DNA of 24,899 nt, taken from the NCBI GenBank assembly GCA_051881355.1, contig JBJEPS010000018.1, positions 1-24,899 of the forward strand. Direction: 5' to 3'. This stretch comes from Fimenecus sp051881355 (GTDB lineage Bacteria; Bacillota; Clostridia; Oscillospirales; Acutalibacteraceae). The position numbers were made by a program, and so were the translations under genes. Shown here in pieces: positions 14,446 through 22,842 of this stretch. The notes beneath the pieces are model-generated. The model ran no database searches. It was not told the DNA's origin and saw only the letters and a program-made list of their open reading frames with translations. Each line of letters begins with the position of its first letter. Positions within the stretch are counted from its first letter, which is position 1.

Positions 14446-17445
14446 ATGGAGAAAAAGGATATTTTTTCGGGACTCTCAGTCGATAAAATCCTTTCGGATG
14501 TAAAGGAGCAAAAAGGGGAAAAGCTGCACCTTTGGTCGATGGAAGAAATCGACAAACTGCTTGCGGATGAGGACGAGCAGACCACCGCCGTACCGCAAAA
14601 CATATTGGACCCGACCCCCGCACCGAAAAGTACAGTTTTTACTGCGGCAGAGGCGGAAACTGCGCAGGAGACAACCCCTTACGAAAATGAAACGACGACG
14701 CATATTGCCGTCGGAGATTTAAAAGCCGCCGCGCGGCGTGCCGCAAAGGTGGAGACTGTAGAGGAATCCGTGCGGAAACAGACCGTGCAGGAAACATATA
14801 CGTCGGAAGAACAGCCCGCACCCCTTTTGGACGGCGTTTTGCCGCAGGAACAGGACACTGTGGCAGAGACGGCAGATGAAATTACACCTGAAAAGCCCTT
14901 GCCGGGGCAGATTTCCATTGAAAAAACTCGTGTATTTAACGAAGTGGAAGCACATGCTGTGCACAGCGCCCAAATCGAGCACCGCATCGGGCAACCGATT
15001 TTGCGCACCACCACAGGGGAGTTTGACCCCGTGCCGTCGCCGAAAAAACCATCGGCAATGGAAACGGACAAACAGCGTGAGCGATTCTTAAATCGTCCCG
15101 AGCAAAAACTTGAAAAAACGATGGAGCACAAGGAACTGCTCTCGAAGCTTCCGCCGAAAACCATCGAGCGCCCGGGCGTAATTGTACGCAAAGTGCCGGG
15201 ACAGGTGACCGGTTCGGACGGCTTGCAGGCGATTCCGACACTTGTGTTGCCCGAGGATGAACTGAAAGCTCAGCGTGAAACCGAGACAAAAGTACAGGCG
15301 GGGGCACTGAAAAGTGCAGCATATACGCTTGCGGACGAGACAGAGGAAAATGCACCGCTTGCCGACCAAATGATGTTAGAGGGCTTCGATAATACCGAAG
15401 AGCCCGTCGAACAGATTGACGAAACCGAGGCAGAGATTTCTCTGCTGAAGCGCCGCCGCGAAAAAGCTAAAAAATTTCGTTTGTTCCCGGGGTTGGATCC
15501 CGCAGAGTCGGAAGAGAACGCCGACGAAACCGATGCGGACAGAACGGACTTAGATGCGGAAAAAACCCGCATACAGCCTGATTTTTCCGAAACTGCGGAA
15601 GAGGCTTTTCCTGCGGACGAAGAGGAAAACAAAACAGCGGACGCGGAAAACACTGAAGAAGCAGAGACCGCTGTGCGTAAAGCGCGCAGCAAGGCGCGAA
15701 AACAAGATGCGCCGATTACGGTGCTGCGCGAATTTTATGGACCGAAAGACGCCCGTGCGGTGTATGAGATTTATCTGTCTGAAAAACGCAGCAGCACGGT
15801 GCGTTTGGTTGTGTTTGCGGTTTTGACGCTGGCGGCGGTTTTCGCATCGCTGTCCGTGCGTCTGACCGGTGATTTTACGCTGTTTAACAGCAATCCGTCT
15901 GTGTATTCCGCGGTGAATTTGGTCTTCCTTGTTTTGGCGGCGCTTTTGTCGCTCAAGGAGCTGAAAAAGGCGTTGACGGGGCTGTTTTCACGATATATTA
16001 CAGCGGAAACAGGGCTGTTGAGCGCACTTGTGTTTGCGCTGATACAGGTCGGTGTTTCCTATGCCTTCCCCGAACGGCTGACGGCAATCCCCCTTTATAC
16101 GGCGGTGACATTGTTTGTCTATACCTTATATTTTGCAGGCAAAAAACGCAAGCTGAAAAATGATATTTGCAATTTTGAAACAGTGGCACAAAATGCCAGC
16201 CGTTTTTATACCGTCGGCAAAATTGAGGACGCGGAAACAGCGTTTGAAATCGGACGCGGGCTGTTGCTCGGCGATCCCGATGTGCGTTATTCCAAACGGA
16301 TTTCGTTTCCGTCGCATTTTGTGGAAATTTCCAAACGCAATGACCGTTCCAGCGGTGTCTTTGCGCTTGCACTGCCGGTTGTGTGGATTGCGGCAGGCGT
16401 TATCGGCGCGATTACCTGCTTCACAGCGGGCGATGTGTTTACCGGTATCTCCGCAATGTGCGCGGTCGCGATAGCGGGCTTGCCGATGAGTGCAACACTG
16501 GTTTCGGCATCGGCGTTGCGTTCGGTCAATCGCCGTCTTTTACGCGAAGGCGCGCTGACGGCGAGCTTTGACGCGGCTGCACAGACTACAGCGGCAAATG
16601 CCGTGGTGCTTGATGCCGCCGAGCTGTTTGATGCGGCAAATTGCCGTTTGCGCGGAATGAAAATGTATCACAAAATGCGCGTAGATGAAGCGCTTTTGTA
16701 TACTGCCGCGATGACCATTCAGTCGGGGGGAACGCTTGCGTCGGTGTTTGACGGCGTGATTTTGCATAAGCGTGAAATGCTCCCACAGGTTGAGTCGCTT
16801 GCGTATGAGGAGCGATTGGGCTGTTCCGGTTGGATTTATAACCAACGCGTGTTGGTCGGCAATCGGGATTTGCTGTTAAAGCACAATGTAGATGCCCCCA
16901 CCCGCGAAGAGGAACAGCGGTTTCGAAAAGACGGCTGTGAGGTGATTTATCTTGCAGTCGAGGGAAAAATTGCGGCGCTGTTCGTTGTGGAATATGCGGC
17001 GAATGAACGGTTGTGCGGCTATTTGCAGGATTTGGAAAAATACGGTATCAGCATTTTGGTGCGCACGGCTGACCCGAATATTACAGAGGGGCTTATCGAG
17101 CAGTATTTCGATTTGCCACACAACTTGGTAAAAATTATCAACCCCGTTGCGGGCACGATGTTCCGCGAACTGACAGAAGAAACGCCGAAGCCGGCAGACT
17201 GTGGGATATTGCATAACGGGCGTATGCCGGCGTTTTTACGCGCCTTCTTGTCCGCGTTTGTTTTAGAGGAAAAAATGAAACTGGCGCAAATCCTTCTGTA
17301 TGTCGGGGTGGGCTTGAGCATTACGCTGCTTGCGGTGCTGAGCTTCTTTACATCGCTTACACAGGCAGGCGTTTTTGAGATATTGATCTTTGAATTGCTT
17401 TGGACGGCAATCTCGGTGCTTGTTCCAAACGCAAAAAAGGTGTAA
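14446..17445 (+). CDS. membrane protein with degenerate P-type ATPase core and long acidic N-terminus
   Basis: The 999-residue product has two parts. Residues 1-445 are acidic, rich in Glu/Thr/Ala/Pro and probably disordered. Residues 450-999 follow a P-type ATPase plan: helices near 452-473, 486-505, 522-563, 637-660 and 665-690, a cytoplasmic insert, then two C-terminal helices (945-967, 974-994). Landmarks are recognisable but broken. AIAGLPMS (675-682) stands where the helix-4 proline motif sits. VVLDAAELF (720-728) replaces the phosphorylation motif DKTGT, keeping Asp723 but losing Lys-Thr-Gly-Thr. VLVGNRDLLL (802-811) resembles the nucleotide-domain VGN motif. RTADPNITEG (873-882) replaces TGDN. 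No GDGxND hinge is present. It is likely a pseudo-enzyme with a structural or sensory role, which is an inference. It is coupled to rlmB upstream and an MgtC-type gene downstream. Confidence 0.75.
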   Translation: MEKKDIFSGLSVDKILSDVKEQKGEKLHLWSMEEIDKLLADEDEQTTAVPQNILDPTPAPKSTVFTAAEAETAQETTPYENETTTHIAVGDLKAAARRAAKVETVEESVRKQTVQETYTSEEQPAPLLDGVLPQEQDTVAETADEITPEKPLPGQISIEKTRVFNEVEAHAVHSAQIEHRIGQPILRTTTGEFDPVPSPKKPSAMETDKQRERFLNRPEQKLEKTMEHKELLSKLPPKTIERPGVIVRKVPGQVTGSDGLQAIPTLVLPEDELKAQRETETKVQAGALKSAAYTLADETEENAPLADQMMLEGFDNTEEPVEQIDETEAEISLLKRRREKAKKFRLFPGLDPAESEENADETDADRTDLDAEKTRIQPDFSETAEEAFPADEEENKTADAENTEEAETAVRKARSKARKQDAPITVLREFYGPKDARAVYEIYLSEKRSSTVRLVVFAVLTLAAVFASLSVRLTGDFTLFNSNPSVYSAVNLVFLVLAALLSLKELKKALTGLFSRYITAETGLLSALVFALIQVGVSYAFPERLTAIPLYTAVTLFVYTLYFAGKKRKLKNDICNFETVAQNASRFYTVGKIEDAETAFEIGRGLLLGDPDVRYSKRISFPSHFVEISKRNDRSSGVFALALPVVWIAAGVIGAITCFTAGDVFTGISAMCAVAIAGLPMSATLVSASALRSVNRRLLREGALTASFDAAAQTTAANAVVLDAAELFDAANCRLRGMKMYHKMRVDEALLYTAAMTIQSGGTLASVFDGVILHKREMLPQVESLAYEERLGCSGWIYNQRVLVGNRDLLLKHNVDAPTREEEQRFRKDGCEVIYLAVEGKIAALFVVEYAANERLCGYLQDLEKYGISILVRTADPNITEGLIEQYFDLPHNLVKIINPVAGTMFRELTEETPKPADCGILHNGRMPAFLRAFLSAFVLEEKMKLAQILLYVGVGLSITLLAVLSFFTSLTQAGVFEILIFELLWTAISVLVPNAKKV

Positions 17446-17459
17446 GGCAGGTTTTTTGA

Positions 17460-18182
17460 ATGGAATGGCTAAAAGAAGCAGCCTTGTGGCTGTGGCATAA
17501 TCAGGAATTTCAATTTGCGCTGGACGCGGCATGGAAGCTGGCGCTTGCCGTTCTGTTAAGCGGCATTATCGGCTTTGAGCGCGAGCATTCGCACCGTCCG
17601 GCGGGCTTCCGTACACATATTTTGGTGGCGGTCGGGTCAGCACTGATTATGTTGACCTCCGTATACATTGCCGAAAAATACAAAGGGCAAATGAATGTGG
17701 ACATCACTCGTATGAGCGGGCAGGTGGTCAGCGGAATCGGCTTCTTGGGTGCGGGCACGATTTTGCGCGAGGGCTTTTCCGTCAAAGGCTTAACCACGGC
17801 GGCAAGCCTGTGGGCAGTATCGTGTATCGGTATCGCTATCGGCGCGGGCTTTATCGCGGGCGCTGTGGTAGCGACCTTGGTGATTTATATTACGCTCAAT
17901 TCCCTTAAAAAAGTGATTGTGCGCGGCAAAGCGGGTAAGGCGCTGTATGTGGAGGTCAAAGACCTTGCAGAGCAAGTGCCGAAAATCTCGAAGCTCATCA
18001 AACGCACGGGTACCGTGGTGCACTCCATGGAAATTCTGTACGATAACGACTCAAAGCTACGCAAAAAGAAAGATACTTCCACCATTAAGGCGCTGATTTT
18101 CCCCAAAACCGACGACGCTTTAAAAGTCATTATCTCCACTTTGCAGAATGATGAAAATGTTGTGGATGTGTATATGGATTAA
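17460..18182 (+). CDS. MgtC/SapB family membrane protein
   Basis: Membrane protein of 240 residues. The N-terminal MgtC/SapB domain spans about residues 20-150 with four to five helices and the conserved segments SGIIGFEREHSHRPAGFRTH (about residues 34-53), SGQVVSGIGFLGAGTI (about 80-95) and TTAASLWAVSCIGIAIG. The C-terminal 80 residues are cytoplasmic and resemble an ACT-like regulatory domain. MgtC proteins are linked to growth at low magnesium and, in Salmonella, to control of the F1Fo ATPase and phosphate uptake; the role in Clostridia is unknown. It starts 15 bases after the pseudo-P-type ATPase gene, so both may respond to the same ion or membrane-energy signal. A strong terminator follows about 95 bases downstream. 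Confidence 0.9.
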   Translation: MEWLKEAALWLWHNQEFQFALDAAWKLALAVLLSGIIGFEREHSHRPAGFRTHILVAVGSALIMLTSVYIAEKYKGQMNVDITRMSGQVVSGIGFLGAGTILREGFSVKGLTTAASLWAVSCIGIAIGAGFIAGAVVATLVIYITLNSLKKVIVRGKAGKALYVEVKDLAEQVPKISKLIKRTGTVVHSMEILYDNDSKLRKKKDTSTIKALIFPKTDDALKVIISTLQNDENVVDVYMD

Positions 18183-18275
18183 CGGTAGGGGCAAGTCTCG
18201 CACTACCGGCTCGCATTGCATTTCGTGCATATAGCCTGATTTTGTCCGCATATGCACGCGTATGCCTTATGATTT
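18183..18275. other. non-coding stretch after mgtC-type gene
   Basis: No gene is visible. The stretch contains CGGTAG/CTACCG (18183-18188 with 18203-18208) flanking GGGCAAGTCTCG, and a second small inverted repeat GCATA/TATGC around 18248-18265. These may be remnants of a small intergenic palindromic element. There is no T-run until the terminator that follows. Confidence 0.3.
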
Positions 18276-18307
18276 CGCCTCCCTTTTCAGGGAGGCGTTT
18301 TTATTTT
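18276..18307 (+). terminator. Rho-independent terminator of the rlmB transcript
   Basis: A perfect 8-bp stem CGCCTCCC/GGGAGGCG (18276-18283 with 18290-18297) with a TTTTCA loop and TTTTTATTTT after it. It separates the rlmB-mgtC region from the glutamate synthase operon. Confidence 0.93.
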
Positions 18308-18398
18308 CCCGTCATTTTTCATAAAAACATCCGCTTTGGGAAATACATATTCGGCAAAATGCTTTTTTTATATATACGGAATAAAATTTTAAAAAAAT

Positions 18399-18506
18399 AA
18401 CTTGCAAATTTTTTGGTTTTCCTTTAAAATAATGAACATATTTTTTGAAATTTGCAAGTTTTATTTTTTAACTTGCAAATTTTACAAAAAACGTCAAAAT
18501 TTGCAG
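18399..18506 (+). promoter_or_regulatory. TTGCAA-centred repeat operator of the glutamate synthase operon
   Basis: A near-palindromic unit, AACTTGCAAATTT, occurs at 18399-18411, inverted at 18448-18460 and direct at 18470-18482, with a partial copy (AATTTGCAG) at 18498-18506. The second and third copies form a perfect 13-bp inverted repeat around a nine-base T-rich spacer. Each unit is centred on the palindrome TTGCAA, fitting a dimeric regulator. Centres are 50, 21 and 28 bases apart. The surrounding 200 bases are strikingly A+T-rich. Repeat one covers the -35 box of the proposed promoter; the others lie in the leader. The regulator is unknown. Confidence 0.65.
18402..18430 (+). promoter_or_regulatory. 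putative promoter of the glutamate synthase operon
   Basis: TTGCAA (18402-18407), a 17-base spacer and TAAAAT (18425-18430). The -35 hexamer lies exactly inside the first operator repeat, so binding there would compete with RNA polymerase. The leader would be about 100 bases and include the inverted repeat pair at 18448-18482. Confidence 0.55.
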
Positions 18507-18538
18507 CAATAAATTAGAGTAACAGGGTGTGAGTGTTT

Positions 18539-19633
18539 ATGTTCCAAAGAGAGGGCGAAGTGCGTATCCCGTCGGGGTGCGCGATTGCCGCTGTGACAGA
18601 CCGAAGCGGGGCATGTTTCAGCGGTACGGATATTATTGACTGTATCGCGCTAATGCATGACCGTTCCAACGGCTTGGGCGGCGGTTTTGCCGCCTACGGG
18701 ATTTATCCGGAATACAAGGATTTGTTTGCGTTTCATATTTTTTATGACGACAATGACGCACGCATCAAAACGGAGGAGTTCTTATTCCGTCATTTTGATG
18801 TGGAAACCTTCGAGCAAATCCCGACGCGCAAGGTGAAGTCTATCAAGTCTTCGCCGCTGATTTGGCGGTATTTCGGTTCTGTACCGCAAAGCAAAATGAA
18901 AAAGAATGACTTTGACGAGGAGGAATACACCGCCCGCTGTGTTATTCGGATTAACAATACCATTCCCGGGGCGTTCGTGTTCTCCAGCGGGAAAAATATG
19001 GGCGCGTTTAAAGCGGTTGGGTACCCTGAGGACGTCGGCGAATATTATATGCTCGACGAATACAAGGCGCACACTTGGACCGCGCACGGGCGTTTCCCGA
19101 CAAATACCCCCGGTTGGTGGGGTGGCGCGCACCCGTTTACGCTTTTAGATTGGTCGATTGTGCACAACGGCGAGATTTCGAGTTATGACGCGAACCGCCG
19201 CTATGTGGAGCAGTTCGGATACAAATGTAATTTGCAGACCGATACCGAGGTAATTACCTATTTATTTGATTTACTGGTGCGCCGCCAAGGACTGACGCTG
19301 GAAACTGCGGCAAAAATCCTTGCCGCACCCGAATGGGAGGTCATTGACCGTATGCCCGAAGAAGAGCGCGAAATCTGTACGGCTTTGCGCACGGTGTATT
19401 CGGGGGCGCTGATTAACGGACCTTTTTCCATTTTGGTCGGCTCTAAGCACGGATTGTTGGCGCTCAATGACCGCTTGAAGCTACGTTCTTTGATTACCGC
19501 CGAAAAGGGCAATAAAACCTTTTTCGCGTCGGAGGAGTCGGCAATCCGTGTGATTTGCCCTGACCCCGAAAAAATTATGGCGGTGGAGGGCGGCACACCC
19601 GTCTTTATCCCGTTTGCGGAGGTGAACGACTGA
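18539..19633 (+). CDS. glutamate synthase, glutaminase (class II amidotransferase) subunit
   Basis: Separate glutaminase subunit of an archaeal-type glutamate synthase; it hydrolyses glutamine and passes ammonia to the FMN subunit. The 364-residue product has Cys14 in IPSGCAIAAV as the likely N-terminal nucleophile, which would require removal of 13 residues. Class II motifs are AHGRFPTNTPGWWGGAHPF and DWSIVHNGEISSYDANRRY in the middle, then QTDTEVITYLFD. An in-frame GTG at 18533 is an alternative start; ATG 18539 is chosen, with AGGGTG at 18524-18529. Its stop overlaps the next start by one base. First gene of a five-gene operon, behind the repeat-rich promoter region. Confidence 0.87.
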   Translation: MFQREGEVRIPSGCAIAAVTDRSGACFSGTDIIDCIALMHDRSNGLGGGFAAYGIYPEYKDLFAFHIFYDDNDARIKTEEFLFRHFDVETFEQIPTRKVKSIKSSPLIWRYFGSVPQSKMKKNDFDEEEYTARCVIRINNTIPGAFVFSSGKNMGAFKAVGYPEDVGEYYMLDEYKAHTWTAHGRFPTNTPGWWGGAHPFTLLDWSIVHNGEISSYDANRRYVEQFGYKCNLQTDTEVITYLFDLLVRRQGLTLETAAKILAAPEWEVIDRMPEEEREICTALRTVYSGALINGPFSILVGSKHGLLALNDRLKLRSLITAEKGNKTFFASEESAIRVICPDPEKIMAVEGGTPVFIPFAEVND

Positions 19634-21135
19634 TGATGAATTTTACCGTACCGGATTTTGAGGTGGAGCGCAATCCCGCGCGTTGTATTTCGTGCGGCGC
19701 GTGTGTGCGCCAATGCTCTTACGGCGTGCATTATTTTGATGAGGACGGCAAAACCGTTTTGGCAGATGAAAGTAAATGTGTTGCCTGTCACCGTTGCGCT
19801 GTGATGTGTCCCACGCACGCAATTAAAATTAAAGATTATGAAATGGCATATAAAACACACCACAACTGGACGCCGCAGACGCAAAAGGAAATATTAAAAC
19901 AGGCGCAGACGGGTGGTGTGTTGCTGTCGGGTATGTCGAACAACAAGCCGTACCCGATTTATTGGGATAAAATTTTACTCAATGCGAGCCAAGTGACCAA
20001 TCCGTCGATTGACCCCTTGCGTGAGCCGATGGAAATTCGCACCTTTTTAGGGCGGAAACCGAAAAAATTGGAGTTTGACGAAACCGGCAAGCTGAAAACG
20101 CGTTTGGAGCCGCAAATTCAGCTCGAAACACCGATTATGTTCTCGGCAATGTCGTTCGGCTCGATTTCGTTCAACGCGCAAAAGTCCCTTGCTATGGCGG
20201 CGAAGGAGCTGGGCACGCTGTTTAATACAGGCGAGGGCGGTTTGCACCCCGGTCTTGCCGACTACAAGGATTATGCCGTGGTGCAGGTAGCGTCGGGGCG
20301 TTTCGGCGTGCATAAGGCCTATTTAGAGGGCAGCCGTTTTATTGAAATTAAAATCGGACAAGGCGCAAAGCCCGGCATCGGCGGGCATTTGCCCGGCGAA
20401 AAGGTGACGGTCGAGGTCAGCAATGCGCGTATGATTCCCGAAGGGTCAGACGCAATTTCGCCTGCGCCGCACCATGATATTTACTCGATAGAAGACTTGC
20501 GGCAGCTGATTTGGTCACTGAAAGAAGCTACGCAGTATAAAAAGCCCGTCGCCGTGAAAATTGCGGCAGTGCACAACTGCTCGGCAATTGTTTCGGGTGT
20601 GGCAAGAGCGGGTGCGGATATTATCGTCATGGACGGCTTCCGCGGCGGCACAGGCGCGGCGCCCACGCGCATTCGCGACAATGTGGGGATTCCGATTGAA
20701 CTGGCGTTAGCGGCGGTGGACCAGCGCTTGCGCGATGAAAGTATTCGCAATACCGTTTCGTTGGTTGCAGCGGGGTCGTTCCGCAATTCGGCGGATATTG
20801 TGAAAGCCATTGCACTCGGCGCAGACGCGGTGTATGTGGCGTCTGCCCCACTGATCGCGATGGGCTGCCATATGTGCCAGCAATGCCACACGGGCAAATG
20901 TAATTGGGGCATTGCAACCCAGCGTCCCGAACTTGTCAAACGCTTAAATCCCGAAATTATGCACGAGCGCGTGGTCAATCTCATCAACGCGTGGAATCAC
21001 GAAATCAAAGAAATGCTCGGCGGTATGGGGTTGAACTCCATTGACTCGCTGCGCGGCAACCGTTTGATGCTGCGCGGTATCGGACTTACCGACCGTGAGC
21101 TTGAAATTCTCGGCATCGCGCATGCCGGACAGTAA
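19633..21135 (+). CDS. glutamate synthase, FMN/Fe-S synthase subunit with N-terminal ferredoxin domain
   Basis: Catalytic subunit that reduces 2-iminoglutarate to glutamate. The 500-residue protein starts with a two-cluster ferredoxin domain: Cys18, 21, 24, 28 and Cys49, 52, 55, 59. The FMN-binding barrel follows, with SAMSFGSISFNAQKSLA, NTGEGGLHP, KPGIGGHLPGEKV, EGSDAISPAPHHDIYSIEDL and GFRGGTGAAP. The cluster motif GCHMCQQCHTGKCNWGIATQ gives the C-x5-C-x4-C spacing of the 3Fe-4S site, plus one extra Cys. This is the archaeal-type arrangement in which amidotransferase and GXGXG domains are separate genes. GGAGGTG at 19618-19624 sets ATG 19633. The next gene begins 13 bases after the stop. 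Confidence 0.93.
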   Translation: MMNFTVPDFEVERNPARCISCGACVRQCSYGVHYFDEDGKTVLADESKCVACHRCAVMCPTHAIKIKDYEMAYKTHHNWTPQTQKEILKQAQTGGVLLSGMSNNKPYPIYWDKILLNASQVTNPSIDPLREPMEIRTFLGRKPKKLEFDETGKLKTRLEPQIQLETPIMFSAMSFGSISFNAQKSLAMAAKELGTLFNTGEGGLHPGLADYKDYAVVQVASGRFGVHKAYLEGSRFIEIKIGQGAKPGIGGHLPGEKVTVEVSNARMIPEGSDAISPAPHHDIYSIEDLRQLIWSLKEATQYKKPVAVKIAAVHNCSAIVSGVARAGADIIVMDGFRGGTGAAPTRIRDNVGIPIELALAAVDQRLRDESIRNTVSLVAAGSFRNSADIVKAIALGADAVYVASAPLIAMGCHMCQQCHTGKCNWGIATQRPELVKRLNPEIMHERVVNLINAWNHEIKEMLGGMGLNSIDSLRGNRLMLRGIGLTDRELEILGIAHAGQ

Positions 21136-21148
21136 GGAGGGGTACAAC

Positions 21149-21592
21149 ATGAAAAAAGTCATTGCCAGAGAAGAATTGTGCCTCAACTGCAAGCTGTGTG
21201 AGGTCTATTGCCGCACCGCGCATTCTGTTTCCAAAGATGTTGTGCGGGCGCATTTGAAGGAAGAACCCGCGCCTGTTTCACGCATCACGGTGGAGGGCGA
21301 CAATCTCGACTCCGTAGCGGTCAACTGCCGCCATTGCGACGACCCTGCATGCGTGGCGGCGTGCATTACGGGCGCCATGCACAAAGACCCTGAAACGGGG
21401 ATTGTTTCGTGCGATGAAAGCCGCTGTATCGGCTGTATGACGTGTCTTGCCGTGTGCCCTGTCGGGTGCATTAAAACCGGAAAAGCGGCGGTCAAATGTG
21501 ATTTGTGCCAAGAGACGGGTGAACCGGCTTGCGTGAAGCATTGTCCGAACAGAGCGCTTGTCTATGTGGAAGTCGGAGGTGACGGGGAATGA
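21149..21592 (+). CDS. four-cluster ferredoxin (HycB/DmsB-like electron carrier)
   Basis: Polyferredoxin of 147 residues, probably shuttling electrons between the FAD oxidoreductase and the synthase subunit. Four Cys groups are visible: CLNCKLCEVYC, CRHCDDPACVAAC, CIGCMTCLAVC with CPVGC, and CDLCQETGEPACVKHC, the pattern of DmsB/HycB-type proteins with four 4Fe-4S clusters. The AAGGAGGGG at 21134-21142 fixes ATG 21149; an upstream ATG in frame lies inside the previous gene and is rejected. The stop overlaps the next start by four bases (ATGA). Confidence 0.9.
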   Translation: MKKVIAREELCLNCKLCEVYCRTAHSVSKDVVRAHLKEEPAPVSRITVEGDNLDSVAVNCRHCDDPACVAACITGAMHKDPETGIVSCDESRCIGCMTCLAVCPVGCIKTGKAAVKCDLCQETGEPACVKHCPNRALVYVEVGGDGE

Positions 21593-22842
21593 AAAAATAT
21601 GCGATTATCGGTGCGAGTGCGGCGGGACTCTCCTGTGCGAAAACCTTGCGTACCTTAGATGCAGACGGTGAAATCCATTTGTTTACGGACGAAGGCTATT
21701 TGCCGTATTCCCGTCCGATTATTTCCTACTACCTCAAAAGCAAGGTGGAAAAGGACAAAATTTATTTGCAGGACGAAGCGTTTTACACAGAAAACCGTAT
21801 TGCGGTGCATTTGCATACAAAAATTAGAAAAATCGACGGCAAAACGCTCGTTGCTGAAAACGGCGAGCAGTTCGCGGTTGACAAAATCCTGCTTGCAACC
21901 GGCTCTGTGCCGTTTGTACCGCCGATGGAGAATGTCGGCGGGCAGGAAAATGTGTTTACCTTTTTGACGATGGGCGAAAGCGAACGGCTCAAAGCGTACG
22001 CAAAGCCCGGTATGCACGCGGTGATTATCGGCGCGGGCTTAATCGGCTTAAAAGCTGCCGAGGGTTTGCGTCCGTTGGTTTCCAGTGTGACCGTTGTGGA
22101 ATTGGCAAACAAGGTTTTGCCGTCTATCCTTGACGACGAAGCCGCCCCAACTGTGCAGGCACATTTGAATGCGAACGGTGTGGAAACCTTGCTCGGCGAT
22201 ACGGTCGTCGAAGCCCATGGAGACGAAAAAATCACTTCCGTGACCTTGAAAAGCGGCAAAACCCTACCGTGTGATTTGCTGGTGCTCGCGGTCGGCGTCC
22301 GTCCGAATACAGTGCTTGCCGAAAGTGCGGGCGCAGAAGTTTCGCGCGGCATTACCGTGAACCGCGAAACGATGGAAACCACCGTGCCGGACATTTTTGC
22401 GGCGGGCGACTGCGTGCGCAGTTACGATATTTTGGACGGGCAGGAAAAAATCATTGCTCTTTGGCCCAACGCCGTGCGGGAGGGTAAAACCGCCGCCCAC
22501 TATATGGCAGGCGTACCCGCACCCGATACGGGGAGCTTTGCAGTCAATGCGATTGACTTTTTCGGACAGCGTATTTGCACCTGTGGGCTAATCAACTGTG
22601 ATAATGCCCAAATTCTCACGCGTAAAACCGATTCGACGTATAAACGCTTACTCGTAAAAGACGGGCGTTTGGTGGGGTTTGTGCTGATGAACTGCTCTGA
22701 CCGTGCAGGCATTTACACAGGACTTATACAGAAAAAAGTACCGCTTTCCTCTTTGGAGGGCGATATTTTAGACACGCCCGAGCTGATGCTGTTTTCACGG
22801 GCGGTACGAACTGAAAAACTGACGGGAGGTGTGCGTGTATGA
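21589..22842 (+). CDS. FAD/NAD(P)-dependent oxidoreductase of the glutamate synthase operon
   Basis: Pyridine nucleotide-disulfide-type flavoprotein of 417 residues. FAD-binding fold at the N-terminus, IIGASAAGLSCAKTL (residues 6-20). NAD(P)-binding fold VIIGAGLIGLKAAEGL in the middle (about residues 145-160). Second FAD contact TVPDIFAAGDCVRSYD (about residues 265-280). It resembles NADH oxidase, rubredoxin reductase and the N-terminal part of nitrite reductase, with no redox-active CxxxxC. In this operon it is the natural candidate to oxidise NAD(P)H and feed the ferredoxin and synthase subunits, replacing the GltD subunit of bacterial NADPH-glutamate synthase. That role is inferred from context. 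It overlaps both neighbours by four bases. Confidence 0.88.
   Translation: MKKYAIIGASAAGLSCAKTLRTLDADGEIHLFTDEGYLPYSRPIISYYLKSKVEKDKIYLQDEAFYTENRIAVHLHTKIRKIDGKTLVAENGEQFAVDKILLATGSVPFVPPMENVGGQENVFTFLTMGESERLKAYAKPGMHAVIIGAGLIGLKAAEGLRPLVSSVTVVELANKVLPSILDDEAAPTVQAHLNANGVETLLGDTVVEAHGDEKITSVTLKSGKTLPCDLLVLAVGVRPNTVLAESAGAEVSRGITVNRETMETTVPDIFAAGDCVRSYDILDGQEKIIALWPNAVREGKTAAHYMAGVPAPDTGSFAVNAIDFFGQRICTCGLINCDNAQILTRKTDSTYKRLLVKDGRLVGFVLMNCSDRAGIYTGLIQKKVPLSSLEGDILDTPELMLFSRAVRTEKLTGGVRV

Noticed and set aside
18431..18538. T-box or glutamine riboswitch in the glutamate synthase leader
   Set aside because: No specifier-loop or T-box sequence and no terminator/antiterminator pair; the visible structure is the repeated DNA palindrome.
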